Assembly: GCA_001779455.1 (NCBI GenBank)
Contig: MFKE01000016.1
Coordinates: forward strand, 101,736-124,114
Reading direction: 5' to 3'
DNA length: 22,379 nucleotides
Source of the DNA: Candidatus Gottesmanbacteria bacterium RIFOXYB1_FULL_47_11
GTDB taxonomy: Bacteria > Patescibacteriota > Microgenomatia > UBA10105 > UBA927
This document shows, piece after piece, positions 14,069 to 20,214 of this stretch (positions are counted from its first letter, which is position 1; every line of letters starts with the position of its first letter). Both the position numbers and the translations under genes were made by a program. Below the pieces are notes generated by a model, which was not told where the DNA came from, searched no databases, and saw nothing but the letters and a program-made list of their open reading frames with translations.

Positions 14069-15582
14069 GTTGCAATAAATTCTTCAATCTTTTTTAGTTG
14101 TTCTTGAGATTGATTGTTGAGTTCTTTGATTTCTGCAAATATATCCTTCGGTTCTCTATGTTTGGTTTCGTCTTCAGTAATTGGTCTATATGCGGAAGCG
14201 GAGAGAATGAAGTCATTTTCTTCTATTTGGGATCTAGTTGCACTCCAACTTCTATCTGTATCAGGTTTGTCGTTCCAGTTTGCTAATAGGTGAGGTAGGT
14301 CATTTTTATCTGGACTTGGTCGTCTTTGAGAGGATAGTTCTAGACCGTCATATCGAACATCGTAAAACCATACCTTTTCTGTTTTTTTGCCGTCATTGTT
14401 AAATAGAAGAATGCTGGTTTTTACTCCTGAATAGGGTTGAAACACGCCACCTGGTAGAGAAATAACCGCGAGAAGGTTTCTTTTATCTAATAGATATCTG
14501 CGTAATTCTTTTGCTGCATTATTTCTATTAAATAGTACGCCCTCGTTTACAACTATTCCTGCTCTTCCTCCTTGTCTCAAGGAATCAATCATCAATCCCA
14601 AAAAGAGAATGGTTGTATCGGTTGCGATCACTGGTAAATTTTTTCTAATCCGTTCTTTATTAATCGTTCCGGCGAAAGGGGGATTGGATATGATCACATC
14701 AAATTCTCTGTCTTCCCATTCGTCAGGACTTCCGGCAATTGAGTCTCGTCTGATAACTTGTGATTTTTCCAAACCATGGAGAATCAGGTTCATTGTAGCG
14801 ATTTTAACCATGGAGGCGTCTACATCAAAACCGTATAACGCTTTACTTTGAAGAAATTGCCATTGTGTCGGAGTTAATTTATCTCCCGGTCCTTTTCTCA
14901 CTTTTTGACCGTTTCCATTGGTGTATTCTTCTATGTTTGAAGTGTCTGAGTTGTTTACCTTGATCCATTCGTAGGCACCTAAAAGAAATCCTCCTGTCCC
15001 ACAGGCAGGATCAAGAACGGATTCACCAATCTGTGGATTAGTTAGTTGTACTATTGTACGGATAATATGGCGTGGAGTGCGGAATGCTCCCAATTTCGCG
15101 GAACTTTCTATTTGATTTAACAAAAATTCGTAGAGATCTCCTTTAACATCTGCGTCTAACTCGATAAAGGAAATATCACGTAATTTGTCGATGACATCAC
15201 GAAGGACTACGCCATCGGGTATTTGAAAACGGGCATCAACAAAGAAACGTCTGACGTTTTCATTTGTTCCAGGGATATTTGCCATAAAAGGAAACACGTC
15301 ATCCCGAAGAAATTTAAACATTTGAGTGTTATCAGGTATATGCGTCCACACGCTCCATCGGTATTTTTCGTTTGCACCTTCAAAAATAGATTTAAATTTA
15401 CCTTCTCCTCTCAATTTTGCATCTTTTGTATTACTGTTATCCCACTCTTCAAGCATTTTCAAAAAGAAGAGATAGGAAATCTGTTCAATATAGGTAATAG
15501 GATTCGTGAGTCCTGCCGCCCAGAGTTTATTGCAAATTTGTCCAATAATGCTTTGTAATTCTTGTTTTGTAATTCTGCTCAT
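14065..15582 (-). CDS. hsdM: Type I restriction-modification DNA methyltransferase HsdM
   Basis: This 505-aa N6-adenine methyltransferase subunit has the order typical of HsdM. A helical N-terminal HsdM_N domain (residues about 5-140, with ITYIEQISYLFFLKMLEEWD) is followed by LGAFRTPRHIIRTIVQL and the SAM-binding motif I DPACGTGG at 191-198. The acidic motif GFDVDASMVKIATMNLILHG comes next, then the catalytic motif IV NPPF at 300-303 and GGRAGIVVNEGVLF. The C-terminal part ends in a helix (ELNNQSQEQLKKIEEFIAT). With HsdS it would modify the host recognition site, and with HsdR it would form the restriction complex. Its start overlaps the hsdR stop and its stop overlaps the next ORF start, both as ATGA. 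The length is normal and all motifs are intact. Confidence 0.97.
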   Translation of the reverse strand: MSRITKQELQSIIGQICNKLWAAGLTNPITYIEQISYLFFLKMLEEWDNSNTKDAKLRGEGKFKSIFEGANEKYRWSVWTHIPDNTQMFKFLRDDVFPFMANIPGTNENVRRFFVDARFQIPDGVVLRDVIDKLRDISFIELDADVKGDLYEFLLNQIESSAKLGAFRTPRHIIRTIVQLTNPQIGESVLDPACGTGGFLLGAYEWIKVNNSDTSNIEEYTNGNGQKVRKGPGDKLTPTQWQFLQSKALYGFDVDASMVKIATMNLILHGLEKSQVIRRDSIAGSPDEWEDREFDVIISNPPFAGTINKERIRKNLPVIATDTTILFLGLMIDSLRQGGRAGIVVNEGVLFNRNNAAKELRRYLLDKRNLLAVISLPGGVFQPYSGVKTSILLFNNDGKKTEKVWFYDVRYDGLELSSQRRPSPDKNDLPHLLANWNDKPDTDRSWSATRSQIEENDFILSASAYRPITEDETKHREPKDIFAEIKELNNQSQEQLKKIEEFIAT

Positions 15583-17801
15583 TGAAATACTCCTTGCTGT
15601 AAATCTTCAACAACTTGTTTTAGCCCGTCTTCACCAAACGTTTTAACTGCATACTGCAACCCGCCATATTGTGAGATAGGTGGTCTGTTGAAGTCTGAAA
15701 TATCCGCTTTGCTTCCGGCGAGGAATTGGTTCTTGAGCATTCGCAATATCCGTACTTGTTCTGGTGCAAAATTTCGTTGGATAATCCATGCATCAAACGC
15801 GCGGCTGACCCGTTCCTCCTTGCTTGGGAATTTATGCAGCCCTAAAGCGGATTTAACGAACTCGACTAAATTGCCCGTTGGTTGATCATAGGCAAGGCGA
15901 AGATTGTTTTCGTTAAAGAAGTACTCCGGGTGGTTGAGAAGTTCACCTAATTCTTTCACCTCATCATCGGTGACATCCTTCTGTTGTTTGAGTTTTATAA
16001 CAATATCGTTTACATCAGATAGCTTTTTGACTTCTTCCGCGAATCTGTCTTTATACTCTCGCGCATCTACCTTTTCTCCCTCGGGTCCAAACTCGATATA
16101 TTTTCGTTCAACCCATTCATCCGGTGCCTGACCCAATGGAATAGTCACAAATTGTCGTACTATATGTTCTGGAATTTCTTCCTCAAGCGGCTCTTCTTTG
16201 AGAACTTCTTCCCTGGGTATTCTTGTTGCGGTCTTTTTCTGTTCAAACGGGTCGTACCCTTCATCATTGAAGTATTCAGCATTTCCGACAAAATCGTAAA
16301 TGAGAAATTCTTTTTTATCAATTTCTGCACAAACACGGGATCCTCTTCCTCTCATTTGCTGATAAAAAATTGGTGACCGGGTCGGACGACACATGACAAT
16401 ATTTTCAACCGCTGGGTAATCAAAACCCGTATCAAGCATCGCTACAGATACGGCAATAACCGGCAACGGTTCTTTTTTAAAGCGTTTAATTGCTCGTAGC
16501 GGATCAAACGTATCCGTTGTGATTATTTCTGCATATTTGCCTTTGAATTCAGGGTATAGTTCATTGAAAAATCTAGTGAGCTGTGAAGCGTGCTTTTTGG
16601 TTATCGCAAACACGATGGTTTTCCGTGGATGATCTCCACCTCGTTTTTCTTCATTATCTTTAAACTCCTGAACAAACAATTTATTACGATCTTCAACAGA
16701 TACGGTGCGTTCCAAGTCCTGCGGTTCGTAGTCTTCTCCTTGCCACTTGATACCTTCAAGGGAGATTTTCGAGCGAGCATGGTAAACCTTGTAGGGAGCA
16801 AGGTATCCATCATTAATGCCTTGCCGAATGCCGTAGATATACGTAGGCTCACCTTTTCTGGTTAACGGATTCCAACACCCAAAAAATTCGTAGGTGTTTC
16901 TATCAATGAGATTGCTGGGAGTTGCGGTTAACCCAATATGAATTGCATCAAAGTGAAGAATCAACGAGCGATAAATACTATAAATTGACCGATGACATTC
17001 ATCAGTAATAACTAAATCAAAGTAGCCGCTGGTAAATGCATCTATTTGCGATTGAATAGTGGGAAGGGTGCCGATGACAATTTGTCCTTCCTTGCTTCGT
17101 TTTCCACCATACAAAACGATTGAGGGATATTCTGAAAGGTAATCATCAAACGTTTCTTTTGCTTGATTTGCTAACTCTATGCGATCTACTAGAAAAAGCA
17201 CTCGTTCTACTAATCCGGCCTGAAAGAGTCGTTTGATCATCATGGCGGCAACTAGTGTTTTTCCCGTTCCGGTCGCCATCTCAACTAACAATCGCCGTTT
17301 ATTTCCTTGAATTGCCGTATCTACAGCCTGCAAGACTTCTTTTTGGTATGGTCTAACTGTTATTTCGTTTCCCCGAAAAAAGAACTTGTCGGGTATAGGA
17401 ATTGTTGAGAGTGGTTTTTGATACTTTCGAAGTGTTGAAATCCTTTCTAAATCGAAACGGGAAAAGAATGAGCCAACCAGTCTCGCGTCTGCCTGGTTGT
17501 AGTCCCAAAAGTATGTATCTGTGCCATTTGAAAGAAAAATAAATGGAGCTTGTAGTTCTTTAGCGTACGTTTCAGCTTGTTCTTTAGCGGAATAGGCATC
17601 TTTGGAAAATCGTTTCGTTTCAACGACAGCAAGCGGTCTACTGCGATTATCCAGAAGTAGATAATCCGCTCGTCCGTCCTTGATAGACTCTTCTGTGGTT
17701 ACTTGATTTTTATCTTCAATATCCCAACCGGCTTCCCGCAGAAGTCTATCAACGATAATTCTCGCATCTGCCTCAGTAGAGGAGCTAGTTTGATCTGCCA
17801 T
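15579..17801 (-). CDS. hsdR: Type I restriction endonuclease/translocase HsdR
   Basis: This 740-aa motor and nuclease subunit is of the shorter (EcoEI-like) HsdR class. The N-terminal nuclease has GRADYLLLDN (D46), VVETKR (E61-x-K63) and the Q-x-x-x-Y motif QAETY (75-79). The SF2 translocase follows: PYQKEVLQAV (Q-like tip), Walker A MATGTGKT at 175-182, DECH at 267-270, LTATP at 291-295, DTGFDYP, and motif VI QQMRGRGSR at 481-489. The C-terminal part from about 560 is the EcoEI_R-type helical region. The ATG is preceded by a clear AGGAG four bases upstream, unlike most genes here. It is the first gene of the ten-gene leftward operon; a TATAAT lies at 17889-17884 on the minus strand, giving a leader of about 75 bases. 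Confidence 0.97.
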   Translation of the reverse strand: MADQTSSSTEADARIIVDRLLREAGWDIEDKNQVTTEESIKDGRADYLLLDNRSRPLAVVETKRFSKDAYSAKEQAETYAKELQAPFIFLSNGTDTYFWDYNQADARLVGSFFSRFDLERISTLRKYQKPLSTIPIPDKFFFRGNEITVRPYQKEVLQAVDTAIQGNKRRLLVEMATGTGKTLVAAMMIKRLFQAGLVERVLFLVDRIELANQAKETFDDYLSEYPSIVLYGGKRSKEGQIVIGTLPTIQSQIDAFTSGYFDLVITDECHRSIYSIYRSLILHFDAIHIGLTATPSNLIDRNTYEFFGCWNPLTRKGEPTYIYGIRQGINDGYLAPYKVYHARSKISLEGIKWQGEDYEPQDLERTVSVEDRNKLFVQEFKDNEEKRGGDHPRKTIVFAITKKHASQLTRFFNELYPEFKGKYAEIITTDTFDPLRAIKRFKKEPLPVIAVSVAMLDTGFDYPAVENIVMCRPTRSPIFYQQMRGRGSRVCAEIDKKEFLIYDFVGNAEYFNDEGYDPFEQKKTATRIPREEVLKEEPLEEEIPEHIVRQFVTIPLGQAPDEWVERKYIEFGPEGEKVDAREYKDRFAEEVKKLSDVNDIVIKLKQQKDVTDDEVKELGELLNHPEYFFNENNLRLAYDQPTGNLVEFVKSALGLHKFPSKEERVSRAFDAWIIQRNFAPEQVRILRMLKNQFLAGSKADISDFNRPPISQYGGLQYAVKTFGEDGLKQVVEDLQQGVFQ

Positions 17802-17883
17802 AATTCTCCTAATTTTCTAAAATACCTATCAGCTTGATGGGACGTTCCATTCTCAAACTGGTCAGCATTTGTTAATTGAATTT

Positions 17884-17889
17884 ATTATA
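17884..17889 (-). promoter_or_regulatory. Probable -10 box of the hsdR-led operon
   Basis: The minus strand reads TGTATAAT with the hexamer TATAAT at 17889-17884. The -35 region at 17912-17907 (TTCGCG) is poor. Transcription would start near 17877, leaving a leader of about 75 bases that contains the AGGAG ribosome-binding site (17810-17806). No other plausible promoter was seen inside the operon, whose genes overlap. Confidence 0.4.
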
Positions 17890-17937
17890 CACCCCACGTT
17901 GAGAAACGCGAACATATCGCGTAAAATACAAGCACAT

Positions 17938-18022
17938 CTCGGCCGTCAAAACAGAGCCCTTTATTGGGAGCTTCAAGATATTGAGCGCAGTCTCATGTCA
18001 GTCTTGAAGCTTGACGGCCGAG
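17938..18022. repeat. Two-tier inverted repeat (possible structured RNA or operator) in the divergent intergenic region
   Basis: The outer arms CTCGGCCGTCAA (17938-17949) and TTGACGGCCGAG (18011-18022) are perfectly complementary over 12 bases. Directly inside the right arm, TCTTGAAGC (18002-18010) pairs with GCTTCAAGA (17970-17978). The left side carries a 20-base bulge containing CCC/GGG, and the inner loop holds TGAG/CTCA, giving a branched fold. A small GCAG/CTGC hairpin with TTTTT after it follows at 18024-18042. It lies between divergent hsdR and the Mrr-like gene, upstream of the latter. It could be a regulatory leader, a small RNA or a protein-binding site. The GC-rich arms stand out from AT-rich surroundings. 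Confidence 0.55.
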
Positions 18023-18061
18023 AGCAGTGGGGCTGCGCTTTTTGTGTAGCCCAAAAGGGGT

Positions 18062-18805
18062 ATGAATAATCGACCGCCAAATAGCAACGTATTATTGATT
18101 ACTGTTGTTCAGTTGTTAGTTCTTTTCTTTGGTTTTTGTTTTCTCATAGTATCCCCAGCGCTTGCTGTTCTATATTTCGTTGCTGTTTTCTTTTATTGGA
18201 GAGCATGGAGGAAAGACAGAAAATTGAGATTGAAAGCATGGGAAGAAACTAGAAAACTAGCTTCTCGAGTATCTCTTCAAAAAGAAAGAGAACGGATTGC
18301 GAAGATGCCCGAATGGAAGCGAAAGGGATATTCTTCACCTACCAAGTATTTAGCTGATAAAGAACGGCTAACTCGAAGACGCGAACAAGACCATTTTCTT
18401 GCCAAGTCGTATAAACAAAGACAAAAAATTTCTGCTTTTAAAAAGAAACTCACGAGCATTGATAATCTGCTCAAACTCAGTCCAATCGATTTTGAACGAT
18501 GGGTACGACATCATGTATTTGAAAAAGAAGGATGGGTTGTCACGGAGACAAGAACAACCGGCGATGGGGGAATTGATCTTGTTTTGAATAGAAAAGGAGA
18601 ACGATCAATCGCCCAATGTAAACGGTTTAAACAAACTGTTGGAGAGCCACCTATGAGAGATTTCTATGGAACCATGATGAGTGATGGGGTCAGTAGAGGT
18701 TATTTCGTCACGACTGGTTTATTTTCTTTGCCAGCTTTAAAATTTGCAGAAAATAAACCGATAGAATTGATTGATAGACGGGTACTTGCTCAAAAATACC
18801 TGTAA
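18062..18805 (+). CDS. Membrane-anchored Mrr-like restriction endonuclease
   Basis: This is a 247-aa protein. Two adjacent hydrophobic segments at residues about 9-46 (VLLITVVQLLVLFFGFCFLIV and ALAVLYFVAVFFYW) form an N-terminal hairpin. A strongly basic helical linker of about 85 residues (RAWRKDRKLRLKAW onward) follows. The C-terminal Mrr_cat/PD-(D/E)XK domain (about 135-247) has LSPIDFERWV (E145), GDGGIDLVL (D172) and the Q-x-K core AQCKRF (Q185, K187), then FYGTMMSDGVSRGYFVTTG. These are the standard Mrr catalytic signatures and all are intact. Mrr-like enzymes cut methylated or foreign DNA; here the nuclease would sit at the inner membrane face. It is divergent from the hsdR operon. GGGG lies too close to the ATG to be a normal ribosome-binding site. 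Confidence 0.9.
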   Translation: MNNRPPNSNVLLITVVQLLVLFFGFCFLIVSPALAVLYFVAVFFYWRAWRKDRKLRLKAWEETRKLASRVSLQKERERIAKMPEWKRKGYSSPTKYLADKERLTRRREQDHFLAKSYKQRQKISAFKKKLTSIDNLLKLSPIDFERWVRHHVFEKEGWVVTETRTTGDGGIDLVLNRKGERSIAQCKRFKQTVGEPPMRDFYGTMMSDGVSRGYFVTTGLFSLPALKFAENKPIELIDRRVLAQKYL

Positions 18806-18899
18806 AACATATTTTTACATACCCTTTTTCGCCTATTATTTATTGATAGAGTATCTAATGACATTATAGAGAAACATTGATATAGAGCCATGCGTGATT

Positions 18900-19085
18900 A
18901 GAACAGTCAAAAAGCAGTTCTGTTCACGACCAACTTCACACCTCGGTTTATGATCGACAAGTCGTTAGCCTCAAGAATTGTTGTTTTTTTTTACATATAT
19001 AGCAGAGTTTACTAATCGCTAGTGAACTCCTCGTAAAGAGTGCAAGGAGAGAATGAAGACGACCGATCATAAAGCGAGGTATCAA
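18900..19085 (+). ncRNA. Candidate structured RNA / long imperfect hairpin in a 538-bp gene-free stretch
   Basis: Between the Mrr-like gene and the next ORF (18806-19343) no ORF is credible. A long stem pairs 18940-18956 (ACCTCGGTTTATGATCG) with 19064-19080, with 16 of 17 positions matched. After a 4-base bulge it extends by GTCGT/ACGAC (18961-18965 with 19059-19063). Inside, GAGTTTAC (19005-19012) pairs with GTGAACTC (19022-19029) using one U-G if read as plus-strand RNA. A GAACAG/CTGTTC hairpin (18901-18906 with 18920-18925) precedes it. A run of nine T (18984-18992) lies in the large loop. This could be a non-coding RNA or an element-end structure. The remainder, 19086-19290, shows nothing clear. 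Confidence 0.4.
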
Positions 19086-19294
19086 CGAAAAAACTGACTT
19101 TTATACTTTTTAACCAGGTAAAATATTTTCCTATCCAATTCTAAAATTGATAGCGCCCATAGTGGTTCAGATCAGAGTATATATAATAGATAGTCTGTTC
19201 GATGCCTAGGAAAAATAGTATACTTGCGGAAGAGAGGGAGTTTGAGAAATTTACAAATACAAAGAATTGAACTTGTGAGGATACCTATAAAAAA

Positions 19295-19325
19295 GCATTT
19301 CAAAAAATGCCACTATCCGAAAATT
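19295..19325. repeat. Short repeat, copy A (hairpin plus CCGAA tail)
   Basis: A GCATTT/AAATGC hairpin (19295-19310) is followed by CACTATCCGAAAATT. It matches copy B (20061-20090) over nearly its whole length and copy C (22061-22080) in the core AAAAATGCCAYTATCCGAA, with C-to-T changes. It lies 19 bases before the ATG of the 228-aa gene. It could be a REP-like dispersed repeat or a regulatory motif. Confidence 0.55.
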
Positions 19326-19343
19326 GCATAGTTTTTTAATAAA

Positions 19344-20030
19344 ATGAACGAATCACTAGAATTATTAAGAGAAAACGGACAAACCGATTTGGTACAAGAT
19401 ATCGAATATAAAATCGACACAGCACGGGAGATGGGAAAATCGATGGGCCAGCACCTTCAGGAAATATTGAACAAGTTGGAGTTTGATCCCGGACTGATAG
19501 CTACAAACGGTGCTATTTCATTTGATATTTACTTTGGAAACGAAATAGAAGCTATAAACCGTTTTCACCCTAAAAAATTTATAGTCTCAGAAGACCCACA
19601 GCCAACCGAGTGGGAAAGAAGAGCGAATGGTGATATTGCCTCTTATAAAGATTTAGTGATTCAAACATTAGGAAAAGGAATAAATTTTGAATATGTCGAC
19701 AAATCATTAAAGGGTGCTATCTCTACATTGGAAAATTCCGGTACACATGACTATGGTTTAGTTACATGGCTGAATATTTGGCCTGTAGGAGTTGATTCCG
19801 AAGTAATTACAGATTTCATTATCAAGACCTCAAAATTTCTTGCTTCTAACGGTTTAATTCTTATTTCTGATCAGGGAGATCCAAGTGGGAGAGTTAAGAA
19901 GATTTTTGCCGACTTATCGAATCGGGGTATCCAAGGGTATAAAATTGAAGGCTTCACTTCTCTGATGAATAACCGTGGAGGAGGAGCAGGGGAGCATTTT
20001 CTTGCAGTCAGAAAAACCTCGGCGGAATAG
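19344..20030 (+). CDS. Unknown 228-aa protein, possibly a degenerate class I methyltransferase fold
   Basis: I do not recognise this protein with confidence. It is soluble, 228 aa, and starts MNESLELLRE with no ribosome-binding site. The N-terminal 45 residues are helical. The order then resembles a Rossmann methyltransferase: a strand-like stretch with small residues (IATNGAISFDIYFGNEI), RFHPKKFIVSEDPQPTEW (strand then acidic), DYGLVTWLNIWPVGVDSEV (motif-IV-like strand then helix), FLASNGLILISDQG (helix, turn, strand) and a final GGGAGEHFLAVRK. A classical glycine-rich motif I (D/E-x-G-x-G-x-G) is not evident, so activity is doubtful or the fold call is wrong. It is flanked by copies A and B of a short repeat. 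It could be host-encoded or cargo. Confidence 0.55.
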   Translation: MNESLELLRENGQTDLVQDIEYKIDTAREMGKSMGQHLQEILNKLEFDPGLIATNGAISFDIYFGNEIEAINRFHPKKFIVSEDPQPTEWERRANGDIASYKDLVIQTLGKGINFEYVDKSLKGAISTLENSGTHDYGLVTWLNIWPVGVDSEVITDFIIKTSKFLASNGLILISDQGDPSGRVKKIFADLSNRGIQGYKIEGFTSLMNNRGGGAGEHFLAVRKTSAE

Positions 20031-20060
20031 TAAAATGGCTTGCGGTACCATATATTGATA

Positions 20061-20090
20061 GCATTTAAAAAATGCCATTATCCGAAATTT
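20061..20090. repeat. Short repeat, copy B (hairpin plus CCGAA tail)
   Basis: A perfect GCATTT/AAATGC hairpin with an AAA loop is followed by CATTATCCGAAATTT. It starts 30 bases after the stop of the 228-aa gene. The sequence just before it (GTACCATATATTGATAG) partly recurs before the DsbA-like gene as GTACCATATAGAATAGA. Confidence 0.55.
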
Positions 20091-20137
20091 AGGTAAAAAA
20101 TAAAATTTGAGTGTTGGGGAAACACTGTTACACACGT

Positions 20138-20166
20138 TTGACCCTGTCCGTCTGAGATAGTATGCT
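20138..20166 (+). promoter_or_regulatory. Sigma70-like promoter of the beta-propeller gene
   Basis: TTGACC (20138-20143) and TATGCT (20161-20166) are separated by 17 bases. The predicted start near 20173 gives a leader of about 42 bases to ATG 20215, without a clear Shine-Dalgarno sequence. A small hairpin AGTGTT/AACACT (about 20110-20126) lies upstream. Confidence 0.55.
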
Positions 20167-20214
20167 TGAAATGCATCGTAATTTCATAACGAACATGCGA
20201 AAAATCAAAAAAAT

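Noticed and set aside
17869..18069. 66-aa rightward ORF upstream of the Mrr-like gene
   Set aside because: It is largely made of the inverted repeat at 17938-18022, has no ribosome-binding site, and overlaps the Mrr start. The open frame is probably incidental.
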